Shown here one piece after another: positions 55,496 to 64,000 of a stretch of 64,000 nucleotides of DNA. The translations under genes were made by a program, and so were the position numbers. The stretch comes from Rugamonas fusca. GTDB lineage: Bacteria; Pseudomonadota; Gammaproteobacteria; Burkholderiales; Burkholderiaceae_D. The stretch is taken from positions 62,001-126,000 of the forward strand of contig NZ_JACEZS010000005.1 in NCBI RefSeq assembly GCF_014042365.1, in the 5' to 3' direction. Each line of letters opens with the position of its first letter. Within the stretch, counting starts at the first letter, position 1. The notes beneath the pieces are model-generated. The model was not told the origin of the DNA, searched no databases, and was given only the letters and a program-made list of their open reading frames with translations.

Positions 55496-56234
55496 AGGCC
55501 GTGTTGAGTTCGGCCACGAAATCGTACATGTCGCCGCGGAAGATGGAGCGGCAAAATTCCACCGCCCGTCCGTCTCGCAGGAAGCCCAGCCGTTCCACGG
55601 CCAGGCCGGCGTCGCCGGGCTTCGCTTGCAGCAGTTCGGCCTGCTCGGCGTTGAGCAACAGCGCGCTGAGCCGCTGCAGCGCCCGCACGGGGCGGTTGCC
55701 GGCCTGTTCCAGCGCTTCATACATCGACACCTGCACCGCCTCCAGCGAGGGCAGGGCGGTGGCGACGATGGTGGCGTATTCCAGACACATTGGTATCTCG
55801 TCGGCGTAGCGGATGCGGTGGAAGCGGTACACGGGCGCGCCCGGGCTGAGCCGCAAGCGCAACGCTTCCTCCGGCGTCACCGTCCCTTCCGAGCGCTTGA
55901 GCCACACGCTGCGCGGCGTGCGCCCGCGCGCCCGCATGTCTTCCGAGAACGAGGTCAGTTTGGCGAAGTTCTTCTCGATGCGGGTGTTGATGAAGTTGCC
56001 CGAACCGGGCCGGCGCACCAGCAAGCCTTCCTCCACCAGGCCGTCGATGGCCTTGCGCACGGTGATGCGCGAGATGCCCAGGTCGGCCGCCAGCTGGCGT
56101 TCGGCCGGCAGCGCTTCGTCCGGCCCGTACAGGCGCTTGTCGATCGCTTCGCGCAAGGCGCGCTGCAGTTGCTGGTACAGGGGCAGGCTGCTGTGCTGCC
56201 CCAGGTTGTGCATGAGCTGGGCTAGCGTAGTCAT
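55494..56234 (-). CDS. GntR/HutC-family regulator (NagR/DasR-like)
   Basis: A 246-residue regulator. N-terminal winged helix: PLYQQLQRALREAIDKRLYG then RQLAADLGISRITVRKAIDG and LVEEGLLVRRPGSGNFI. The C-terminal UTRA domain (VYRFHRIRYADEIPMCLEYA) binds a sugar phosphate in NagR and DasR, typically GlcN-6-P or GlcNAc-6-P. Being next to a TonB receptor, GH18 enzyme and NagX-like gene, it is most likely the repressor of chitin/GlcNAc use. The ATG at 56234 has GGGAGA upstream. Operator candidates lie right before it. Confidence 0.87.
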   Translation of the reverse strand: MTTLAQLMHNLGQHSSLPLYQQLQRALREAIDKRLYGPDEALPAERQLAADLGISRITVRKAIDGLVEEGLLVRRPGSGNFINTRIEKNFAKLTSFSEDMRARGRTPRSVWLKRSEGTVTPEEALRLRLSPGAPVYRFHRIRYADEIPMCLEYATIVATALPSLEAVQVSMYEALEQAGNRPVRALQRLSALLLNAEQAELLQAKPGDAGLAVERLGFLRDGRAVEFCRSIFRGDMYDFVAELNTA

Positions 56235-56597
56235 ACGGTGATGTCTCCCGTGGCCGGCCGCGTACCTGGCGCGGCCTTGCATGTCTGTGTGTGGTCTGAT
56301 CATACCAAAAAGGCCGTGCCGTTGGTATTGTCGTGGTATCAGGCCACTTCCCTGCGGTACGCTGCAATTAATTGCATAAAAGAAAACAAAGTGGTCTGTG
56401 TGGCATGCACAACAGGCGAAAAAAATCGCAAAACTGGTAGTGTTCTGGTATTGGATTGGGGTATATTGGCGTTCAATTGGTTTTGTAAGTGGTTGTAAAG
56501 AGGCTCTTGCGAAGATCGCGGCGGCGATCGCAGCGGGAGCCGATCGATAAGAACGCTAACAGGCTTGCGCTGTCAGGCCGCAATCAAGGGGGACTAC
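56235..56597. promoter_or_regulatory. GntR-regulated divergent control region
   Basis: A 363-bp gap with several TGGTAT motifs: TGGTCTGATCATACCA (56292-56307, 14 of 16 palindromic), inverted ATACCAA/TTGGTAT (56302-56308, 56322-56328), and two pairs of direct TGGTA repeats each spaced 11 bp (56323 and 56334; 56435 and 56446). The rest is AT-richer sequence before the TonB-receptor gene with no protein gene. Confidence 0.6.
56292..56339. promoter_or_regulatory. Candidate GntR operator cluster
   Basis: Contains TGGTCTGATCATACCA, similar in ends to the DasR/NagR half sites TGGTCT/AGACCA, and TGGTAT repeats 11 bp apart. The first site is about 60 bp from the gntR start, fitting autoregulation. 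Confidence 0.5.
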
Positions 56598-59291
56598 ATG
56601 AAAAGCAATATCGCAACGACGCACCGGATTCTGAAACAAGGCTCCAGCCATCTGACGCCGATCGCGTCGGCCGTGGCGCTGCTGGCCATGAGCGTGGCCA
56701 TGCCGGCCTACGCACAGGACCAGCAGCAGAACGGCGAAGTGGTGGTGGTGACGGGTATCCGCGCCTCGCTGCAGCAGTCGCTGAACCAGAAGAAGAACGC
56801 GGAATCGATGGTGGAAGTGATCACGGCCGAAGACATCGGCAAGATGCCGGACAAGAACGTGGCCGACTCGCTCTCGCGCGTGGCCGGCGTGACCACCACC
56901 AGCGCCGGTTCGGCCGAAGGTTCGTTCGGCGAGAACGAACACGTGCAGATGCGCGGTATGCTGTCGCAGATGACGCTGACCACCTTGAACGGCCACACCG
57001 TCTCCAGCGGCGACTGGTATGGTCCCAACATCGCCAGCGGTGGCCGCAGCGTGTCCTACACCTTGCTGCCGTCGGACCTGGTGGGCCGCATCGTCGTGCA
57101 CAAGTCCTCGCAGGCTGACCTGCTCGAAGGCGGCGCGGCCGGCACGGTCGACATCCAGACCCGCAAGCCGCTGGAGTTCCGCGACAAGCTGACCACCTCC
57201 GCCTCGGTGGAAGCGGCTTATTCGACGGCCGCCAAATCGACCGATCCGGCCGTCACGGCCCTGGTCAACTGGAAGAGCGACGATAACAAGTTCGGCATCC
57301 TGGGCCAGGTGTTCTCGCAGACCCGCAAGCTGCAGCGCGCCGGTTCGGAAGGCGTGTGGTGGGACAAGACGGGCGCCAACTACCCCGATCCTGCGCTGGC
57401 CGGCAAGAACATCAGCCTGCTGAGCGGCGCCGTGCTGTTCCAGCAGGAGCGCAAGCGCCAGGGCGGTTACCTGGAAGCGCAATGGAAGCCGGCCTCGAAC
57501 GTGACGCTGGATCTGTCGGGCTTCCTGTCGACCGTCGATGCGAAGAACTACAACACCAACTACATGGCCGACACCATCAACGCCGTCAACGGCCCGGGCT
57601 GGAACGGCAACGCCGTCAAGCCCACCCAGCCGGCCACCGTGGTGGGCAACACCATCACCTCCGTGTTCTATGGTAAGGACGCGTTCGGCGCCAATTCGGC
57701 CGGCGCCTGGTCGGTGGTGGAAGACGTGGCGGCCCGTCCGGACGCCAAGACCGATTCCAAGTTCCTCAACTTCGACGGCAAATGGGTGGTCAACCGGGAC
57801 CTGACCCTGAACGGCAAACTGGGCCACACCAGCGGCAGCGGCAAGACGACGGACGTGGGCTTCGAAGTGCTGAGCGCGTGGAACCAGGGCGCCGGCTACT
57901 CGCTGACGCCGGACGGCATCTTCGTGCTCAACGTGCCAGGCGGCGACAAGTTCGTGCGCGCCGGCGGCGGCATCGGCGGCTGGGGCGGCTACACCTCGTC
58001 GGACGACAAGGAAAACTATGGCCAGGTGGACGGCGAGTACAAGCTGGCCTCGGACGTGGTGCCCTCGATCCAGTTCGGCGTGCGCATGGCCAAGCATGAG
58101 CGCGGCCTGACCAAGCTGAACATGGTGCTGGGCGCCGGCGCCACCGACGACACCCAGATCCCCGACAGCGCCATCGGCAACTATGGCAGCAACTGGTATG
58201 GCAACCTGCCCGTCAACCCGACGCCAGGCTTCAACCCGTTCAAGATCAGCAATGACTATGTCGCCTCGTGGGTCGCCAAGTACGCCACCTTCAACACCCA
58301 CGCCACGCAGCAGGAGTTCAACATCAAGGAAGACACGAACGCCGCTTACGTGATGGCCAACCTGCAGCCATCGGAAGCCATCAGCGGCAACGTGGGCCTG
58401 CGCTTCGTGCGCACCAAGATGGATATCCACGCCTTCCTGCCCGGTGGTAAGCCAGAGTACGAGCAAAGCTTCAACGACGTGCTGCCCAGCCTGAACCTGC
58501 GTGCCGACCTGGCGCACAACCTGGTGGGCCGCTTCGCCCTGAACCGCGGCATGTCCCGTCCCGACTTTGGCCAGCTGGCCGGTAACGACCTGCGCGACAC
58601 GGAGCACAACGGCGTAGGCAGCAACCCTTACCTGAAGCCTATCCGCAGCAACAACATCGACTTCAGCGCCGAGTGGTACTTCGCGCCCAAGGCCCTGCTG
58701 TCGGCTGGCTTCTTCGCCAGCAAGCTCGATGGCGTGATCGCCTACGGCCACAGCATCCTGCCGTACGCCGACGCCGCCCATGGCGGTGCGATCGCCAACT
58801 ACGACATCTCCTCGCCGGTCAACACCGACGGCAAGCTGAAAGGCATGGACCTGGCGTATGAGCAGAACATCTGGGGTGGCTTTGGCGCGAGCGCCAACTA
58901 CACCTACGCCGATGGCGAACAGACCGGCAAGCTGGCCGAGGGTACCTGCAACGGCAAGGCCGGTGAGGATTGCACGCTGTACGGCACCTCGAAGAACTCC
59001 TACAACGTGGGCGCGTTCTACGAGGCCGACAACTTCAGCGCCCGTATCGGCTACAGCCACCGTTCCACCTACAAGCTGGGTAACCGCGGCGGCGCCGACT
59101 ACTTCCAGAGCGCCAACGGCTCGCTGAACATCTCGCTCAACTACACGCTCAACAAGTCCGTCATGTTCACGCTGGAAGCGCAGAACCTGAACGACCCGCT
59201 GCTGACCGTGTACAAGACCGATACCACGCAGATCGCCGGCGTGTACAAGAACGGCAAGACCGTGTACGGTGGTGTGCGCATCAAGTACTGA
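56598..59291 (+). CDS. TonB-dependent receptor (chitooligosaccharide type, inferred)
   Basis: An 897-residue outer-membrane receptor. Signal peptide ends in MPAYAQ; a TonB box-like EVVVVTGIR follows, then plug domain with AEDIGKMPDKNVADSLSRVAGV, and a 22-strand barrel ending in VKYGGVRIKY-like GGVRIKY with final aromatic. The plug start and IGKMPDKNVADSLSRV fit the TIGR01782 (Xanthomonas/Caulobacter carbohydrate) receptor group. Neighbouring GntR, GH18 and NagX-like genes suggest it imports chitooligosaccharides. AAGGGGGA precedes ATG 56598. Strong terminator at 59341. Confidence 0.88.
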   Translation: MKSNIATTHRILKQGSSHLTPIASAVALLAMSVAMPAYAQDQQQNGEVVVVTGIRASLQQSLNQKKNAESMVEVITAEDIGKMPDKNVADSLSRVAGVTTTSAGSAEGSFGENEHVQMRGMLSQMTLTTLNGHTVSSGDWYGPNIASGGRSVSYTLLPSDLVGRIVVHKSSQADLLEGGAAGTVDIQTRKPLEFRDKLTTSASVEAAYSTAAKSTDPAVTALVNWKSDDNKFGILGQVFSQTRKLQRAGSEGVWWDKTGANYPDPALAGKNISLLSGAVLFQQERKRQGGYLEAQWKPASNVTLDLSGFLSTVDAKNYNTNYMADTINAVNGPGWNGNAVKPTQPATVVGNTITSVFYGKDAFGANSAGAWSVVEDVAARPDAKTDSKFLNFDGKWVVNRDLTLNGKLGHTSGSGKTTDVGFEVLSAWNQGAGYSLTPDGIFVLNVPGGDKFVRAGGGIGGWGGYTSSDDKENYGQVDGEYKLASDVVPSIQFGVRMAKHERGLTKLNMVLGAGATDDTQIPDSAIGNYGSNWYGNLPVNPTPGFNPFKISNDYVASWVAKYATFNTHATQQEFNIKEDTNAAYVMANLQPSEAISGNVGLRFVRTKMDIHAFLPGGKPEYEQSFNDVLPSLNLRADLAHNLVGRFALNRGMSRPDFGQLAGNDLRDTEHNGVGSNPYLKPIRSNNIDFSAEWYFAPKALLSAGFFASKLDGVIAYGHSILPYADAAHGGAIANYDISSPVNTDGKLKGMDLAYEQNIWGGFGASANYTYADGEQTGKLAEGTCNGKAGEDCTLYGTSKNSYNVGAFYEADNFSARIGYSHRSTYKLGNRGGADYFQSANGSLNISLNYTLNKSVMFTLEAQNLNDPLLTVYKTDTTQIAGVYKNGKTVYGGVRIKY

Positions 59292-59340
59292 TCCGTCGCC
59301 TCGCAGGCCAGGCTGACACGCCTGGCCGTAGCGGCACCCG

Positions 59341-59384
59341 GCCCGCTGCCGCGCAAGCACAACTTGCCGGCAGCGGGCTTTTTT
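59341..59384 (+). terminator. Terminator after the TonB receptor gene
   Basis: Stem GCCCGCTGCC (59341-59350) / GGCAGCGGGC (59369-59378) followed by six T. The GH18 gene begins only 20 bp later. Confidence 0.88.
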
Positions 59385-59401
59385 CATGCATGAGATTCGA
59401 C

Positions 59402-60457
59402 ATGACACAACACGCAAAGCGGGCCGCGGCCCTGATCACGGCGACGGCGGCGCTGGCGGCGGGCGCGCCGTGGGCACAGGCCGCGCCACCCTTTGTCTAC
59501 AGCCCCTACAAGCACCTGGCCATGTGGAACGACCCGGCCAGCAACGTCATCACGGCCGCGCCGGATGGCGTGCGCACGCCCTACATCGACGGCGCCAACA
59601 GCCCGTTCGGGCGGCAGGCGCTGACCTGGGCCTTCGCCAGCGGCGAATGCGGCGACGAGCTGTGGGGCACGCAGCGCGGCCAGGACGTGGCCGACGCCAA
59701 CGTGGCCGCGTTCGACCGGGCCGGCATCCGCTACCTGATTTCCACCGGCGGCCAGGGCGCCGTGTTCACCTGCGCCAGCGCCGAGGGCATGGAGCGTTTC
59801 ATCGCCCGCTACGATACACCGCACCTGGCCGGCATCGACTTCGATATCGAGGCCGGGCAAAGCGTGCAGCAGATCGCCGCGCTGTTGGGCGCGGCCGCTT
59901 CAGTGCAGGCGCACCGTCCGGCGCTGCGATTCAGCTTGACGGTGCCCACCCACGCCGCCTCCGATGGCAGCCTGCGCAGCCTGAACGAAACGGGCGTGGC
60001 CGTGCTGGCGGCGGCGCGCCGCAGTGGCTTGCGCGACTACGCGCTGAACCTGATGGTGATGGATTACGGCCCGGCCAGTCCGTCCGCCTGCGTGGTGCGC
60101 GCGCGGCGCTGCCAGATGGGATTGTCGGCCATCCAGGCCGCCCGCAATGTGCACCGCAGGTACGGCGTGCCGTATGACCGGATCGAGCTGACGGCCATGG
60201 TAGGCGTGAACGATGTGCGGGAAAACGTGTTCACCGTGGCCGACGCGCGCCTGGTGGCGCAGGCCGCGCGGCGCATGAAGCTGGCCGGCCTGCATTTCTG
60301 GTCGCTGGATCGCGATACGCCGTGTCCCACGCCAATCATTGACGCGCAAGCGACGTGCAGCAGCATGCCAGGCACGCCGGGCGGGGCATATGCGCGCGCG
60401 TTCGCTACGGCCGTGGCGCCTGGCGGCGCCGCCACAGCGTCGTCAGGCCAGCCATAA
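59402..60457 (+). CDS. Glycoside hydrolase family 18 enzyme (chitinase-like)
   Basis: A 351-residue secreted protein: signal peptide to about residue 27 (AAGAPWAQA), then a TIM barrel. The GH18 catalytic strand is present as LAGIDFDIEAGQ, D146-x-D148-x-E150, with E150 the acid/base; MVMDYG is the next conserved strand. The first Asp of the usual D-x-x-D-x-D-x-E is replaced by Ala-Gly. Chitin or chitooligosaccharides are the likely substrate; other GH18 members act on GlcNAc-peptides. The longer start at 59390 is also possible. Its 3' end overlaps the next gene on the other strand by 53 bp. Confidence 0.85.
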   Translation: MTQHAKRAAALITATAALAAGAPWAQAAPPFVYSPYKHLAMWNDPASNVITAAPDGVRTPYIDGANSPFGRQALTWAFASGECGDELWGTQRGQDVADANVAAFDRAGIRYLISTGGQGAVFTCASAEGMERFIARYDTPHLAGIDFDIEAGQSVQQIAALLGAAASVQAHRPALRFSLTVPTHAASDGSLRSLNETGVAVLAAARRSGLRDYALNLMVMDYGPASPSACVVRARRCQMGLSAIQAARNVHRRYGVPYDRIELTAMVGVNDVRENVFTVADARLVAQAARRMKLAGLHFWSLDRDTPCPTPIIDAQATCSSMPGTPGGAYARAFATAVAPGGAATASSGQP

Positions 60458-61520
60458 GCAGCAGGACGCCAAGCCACGCCGCATACACTACCGGCAGCGA
60501 GGGCGTGTACCCCGGCGGCAGTGTGAAGTGTATCGGCGTGCCTTGCGGCAGGGCGCCGAAGCGCAGCAGGAAGTACAGCCCCGCCAGCGCGTGGACCAGC
60601 GCGATATGCACCACGTAGAAGAACAGCGGTGCGCCGCCGAACAGCAGCAGCACCGGCACGGGACGCACGCGTTCGAAGACGGCCAGCAGCGGCAGGGCGA
60701 TGCCCAGCGTGACGCACAGGTAGAGCAGCGATGGCGGATATTTGTGCACGCGCAGGAAGGAAATGGCATCCCAAACCCAGCCCCGTCCCTGCGGCGACCA
60801 GGGATCGGGATCACCGTAGAAATTCCCGCTGCGCAGGACGGCGAACGCCAGCAGCAGCACCCCACCGGCCAGCCACAGGAAGCGCTGGCGGCGCGCCGCA
60901 TCCCAGCGGAACACGGGGCCCAGCGCGTAGCCGGCCGCCATCAATCCCAGCCACGGCATCAGCGGGTAGATGAAGACGATGCCGAAGTTGGCCCCCAACG
61001 GCAGAAAGCCGCCCTGGTGCCAGGCCAGCCACAGGGGATGGCTGGACTGGATCGCGTCCAGCAGGTTGTGGGGCAGGATCAGCAGCGCGGCGATGACGGC
61101 GATGGCGGCCTGCGGCAGCCACACCAGCGCGGACAGGAAAACCATGCCCATGCCCAGCGCCCAGATCACTTGCAGGATCAGGACGCCGTAGCCGAACTGC
61201 CAGCTGAAACTGATCCAGGTCGCTTCCAGCACCAGCAGCAGCGCGCCGCGCGTGGCCAGGTAGCGCGACAGGGCCGCCGTACCGCCGCTGCCGCCGCCAC
61301 TGCCGCGCAGCCATGCGGAACTGCCGGCCAGCAGCACGAAGGTGGTGGCGCACAGGTGGGTGATCCAGCGCGTGGCAAACCAGGCGGGCGTGGTCTGGTC
61401 CAGCTGTTCCGGCCCCCAGTTGGCGGGGCCGAAAAAATCGCGCACGTGGTCGAGCGCCATCACGGCGATCACCAGCCCGCGCAGCATGTCGATGCTGGCT
61501 AGCCTCGCAGTCTTGCCCAT
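60405..61520 (-). CDS. NagX-like membrane acetyltransferase (heparan-alpha-glucosaminide N-acetyltransferase type)
   Basis: A 371-residue membrane protein with about nine hydrophobic segments. RLASIDMLRGLVIAVMALDH (about 6-25) carries the family's conserved catalytic His (H25) as in HGSNAT/DUF1624 proteins, which acetylate glucosamine across the membrane using acetyl-CoA. In Proteobacteria, NagX homologues sit in chitin/GlcNAc operons, fitting the context. GGAGG lies before ATG 61520. Its end overlaps the GH18 gene by 53 bp on the opposite strand. Confidence 0.83.
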   Translation of the reverse strand: MGKTARLASIDMLRGLVIAVMALDHVRDFFGPANWGPEQLDQTTPAWFATRWITHLCATTFVLLAGSSAWLRGSGGGSGGTAALSRYLATRGALLLVLEATWISFSWQFGYGVLILQVIWALGMGMVFLSALVWLPQAAIAVIAALLILPHNLLDAIQSSHPLWLAWHQGGFLPLGANFGIVFIYPLMPWLGLMAAGYALGPVFRWDAARRQRFLWLAGGVLLLAFAVLRSGNFYGDPDPWSPQGRGWVWDAISFLRVHKYPPSLLYLCVTLGIALPLLAVFERVRPVPVLLLFGGAPLFFYVVHIALVHALAGLYFLLRFGALPQGTPIHFTLPPGYTPSLPVVYAAWLGVLLLMAGLTTLWRRRQAPRP

Positions 61521-61580
61521 GTCGGCCTCCTGTCGTCCAGGATGCCCATTGTGCTGGCGGATTGTCAGGAATGCAAGGGC

Positions 61581-61613
61581 AAAAAAAAGCCAGGCGGTGG
61601 CGCCGCCTGGCTT
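61581..61613 (-). terminator. Terminator of the TPR protein gene
   Basis: Perfect 11-bp stem AAGCCAGGCGG (61587-61597) / CCGCCTGGCTT (61603-61613), 5-base loop, then on the minus strand a T run (plus-strand A 61581-61588). Confidence 0.9.
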
Positions 61614-61654
61614 GTTTCACCGTTGGGGAGGCCGGCCCGGGGCCGGCGTCCGCC

Positions 61655-62965
61655 TTATTTTTCCGCTGGTGCAGCCGGGGCGGACGGGTTCTTGGCCCAC
61701 ATGATCCAGTAGCGGGCCAGGTCGCCGCGACCGTCGTTGCCGGTCACCGTTTCCAGCGTCTTGATGGCGTCGTCCTTGCGGCCGGCCATCACGTAGGCGT
61801 AGCCCAGGCGCAGTTTGGCGTCTTCGGGGTTTTTCAGCACGCCCTTGGCGATCCCCTTGTTCATCAGCTCCAGGCCGTGGTCGAACTGGCCCATGGTCAC
61901 GTAGGCGTAGCCCAGGTTGACCAGGCCCACGCCATCCTTGGACTTGGCGGCCGAGGCTTCGCCGCTGCCGATGTTCTTGGCGTCGTCGGCCGCGCCCTTG
62001 GTGGCCTGGTCATGCAGCTTCTTGCGCTTGGCGCCATCCGGGCCGCTGCCCATCTGGCCGTTGGGGAAGCCCTTGTCCAGCGCGTTCTTCGCTTCCGTGT
62101 AGAAGCCGCCCAGCAGCGCCAGTTCGGCCAGGTCGGCATAGTCGTCCGGCTCCATGCGGCCTGGCACCACCAGCGCCTTCATGCGCAGCACGTCCAGGTC
62201 CAGGCGCTGGTTGTAGTTAGGCTTGCCGCGGGTGCGGTTGAGCAGGTCGAACCAGTAGGCTTCGGTCGGATAGTACTTGACCAGGTATTCCACGGCCTGC
62301 AGGTACAGGGCGTTGTCCTTGCTCTTGATGCCCACGTTGCCCAGCAGGGCCAGCTCGTCGGAGGTGGGCGCCGTGCCTGCCTGTTCGGCGGCCGCCACGT
62401 CCTTCAGTACTTCCGTCTTGACGGTGGCGTAGTCGTTCTTGAAGAAGTAGGCGCGCAGCATCTGCGGGCGCACCTTGCTCGTGTTGCCGGTCTCGGTCTG
62501 GTAGCGGTTGAACCACACGATGGCCTTGTCGAAGTCCTTGGACGTGTAGTAGATGTTGCCGATCGCTTCGATGAAGTTGGTCTTGTCCTTGGGCGACAGG
62601 CGGCCCGAGTCGATCATCGCTTCCAGCGCCGGCAGCATCAGGGCGTTGTCCGAGCTGGCCGAGCCGACCTGCACGCGCATCTGGTTCAGCACGAAGGTCT
62701 CGAACGGGGTCAGGTTCGGCATGGCCGCGCACTGGTCGATGCGGTTCTTCACTTCCGCGTAGTTTTTCGCCGCCATCAGGTCCTTGATCTGGGCCGGATC
62801 GATCAGCTTGAAGATCTCCGGACGAACCGTGTCCTTCGGCGCTTCGGGCGCCGCCGCGGCCTTTTCTTCGGCGTGGACGGCCGTCATGCCAAGCATGGCC
62901 GGCGCTGCGTTCAGGCCGAGGGCGGCCAGGATCAGGCTAATACGGGCGAAACGAAATTGGGACAT
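61655..62965 (-). CDS. Secreted TPR-repeat protein
   Basis: A 436-residue protein with a signal peptide (ARISLILAALGLNAAPAMLG). It contains several tetratricopeptide-like repeats in the second half, for example NLGYAYVTMGQFDHGLELMN and LRLGYAYVMAGRKDDAIKTL, and YYTSKDFDKAIVWFNRYQTE earlier. TPR proteins in this position are frequent partners of TonB-type uptake systems in related bacteria, but a direct role here is only inference. AAGGAT precedes ATG 62965. Own terminator. Confidence 0.8.
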   Translation of the reverse strand: MSQFRFARISLILAALGLNAAPAMLGMTAVHAEEKAAAAPEAPKDTVRPEIFKLIDPAQIKDLMAAKNYAEVKNRIDQCAAMPNLTPFETFVLNQMRVQVGSASSDNALMLPALEAMIDSGRLSPKDKTNFIEAIGNIYYTSKDFDKAIVWFNRYQTETGNTSKVRPQMLRAYFFKNDYATVKTEVLKDVAAAEQAGTAPTSDELALLGNVGIKSKDNALYLQAVEYLVKYYPTEAYWFDLLNRTRGKPNYNQRLDLDVLRMKALVVPGRMEPDDYADLAELALLGGFYTEAKNALDKGFPNGQMGSGPDGAKRKKLHDQATKGAADDAKNIGSGEASAAKSKDGVGLVNLGYAYVTMGQFDHGLELMNKGIAKGVLKNPEDAKLRLGYAYVMAGRKDDAIKTLETVTGNDGRGDLARYWIMWAKNPSAPAAPAEK

Positions 62966-63099
62966 TGTAAATCCTTCAATCAAAGACAATGGAGGCGTGG
63001 CGGTTGGCGCCGCGCCGTCACGAAAAGGGTGGTCAAACCGCGCATTCTGCCACTCCTTGGCGGGCGGGAGAAGGGCGGTCCGGTCAAACCCGCGTATTG

Positions 63100-64000
<901 letters not shown>

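Noticed and set aside
56556..59417. 953-codon minus-strand frame opposite the TonB receptor
   Set aside because: Antisense shadow of a high-GC gene; no recognisable motif.

Overview
This is a high-GC (roughly 65% by eye) chromosomal window from a Betaproteobacterium, most likely family Oxalobacteraceae (Janthinobacterium/Massilia/Duganella type). The support is family resemblance: the rpsP-rimM-trmD-rplS order, a Burkholderiales-type CobD/CbiB-like protein, DUF3579, DUF5610 and DUF1223 proteins, and a TonB-receptor/GH18 chitin cluster. I see no rRNA, tRNA, phage, IS element or CRISPR array. Most of the window is ordinary chromosome, with about 62 genes packed on both strands.

Layout. 1-7.2 kb: end of a FilA/DUF6160-like surface-protein pair, an MFS carrier, a family-3 solute-binding protein, an M20 dipeptidase, a TraB/GumN protein, a lipoprotein and a VanZ-like protein. 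7.2-7.7 kb: a regulatory patch with two minus-strand terminators and a large palindrome. 7.7-17.4 kb: housekeeping genes (SDR, pyrF, sbcB, GGDEF protein, BtuF-like protein, HPF-like protein, DUF1345, ferredoxin reductase, epimerase). 17.4-22 kb: small unknown genes, a GRDP-like protein with 14 AYSG repeats behind a consensus FNR/Anr-type box, and a CHASE histidine kinase. 22-27.4 kb: glnS, a J-domain gene followed by three unrecognised genes, then a ParD/ParE-type toxin-antitoxin pair. 27.4-39.6 kb: LysR/MFS pair, DUF1223, glycerophosphodiesterase, alaS, TusA, etfBA and an acyl-CoA dehydrogenase. 39.6-44 kb: an operon of SGNH hydrolase, unknown membrane protein and an Lnt-like acyltransferase with a 300-residue C-terminal extension. 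44-56 kb: metallophosphoesterase, dihaem cytochrome, the rpsP operon, Nudix, CobD-like, DUF3579, CBS and M16 peptidase genes. 56-64 kb: a chitin/GlcNAc-type cluster with a GntR regulator, TonB receptor, GH18 enzyme, NagX-like acetyltransferase, TPR protein and the start of a sugar ABC ATPase.

Points of interest. Three long perfect or near-perfect palindromes (7.5, 39.7 and 55.4 kb) share one 25-bp arm sequence, keep a 10-bp spacer, and occur in both arm orders, so they form a REP/BIME-like dispersed family; a fourth, degenerate copy appears to have become a terminator. The J-domain four-gene unit, the AYSG-repeat protein and the SGNH/unknown/Lnt-fusion operon are the best candidates for undescribed systems. 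All family assignments come from reading the sequence and from memory; no database search was run.
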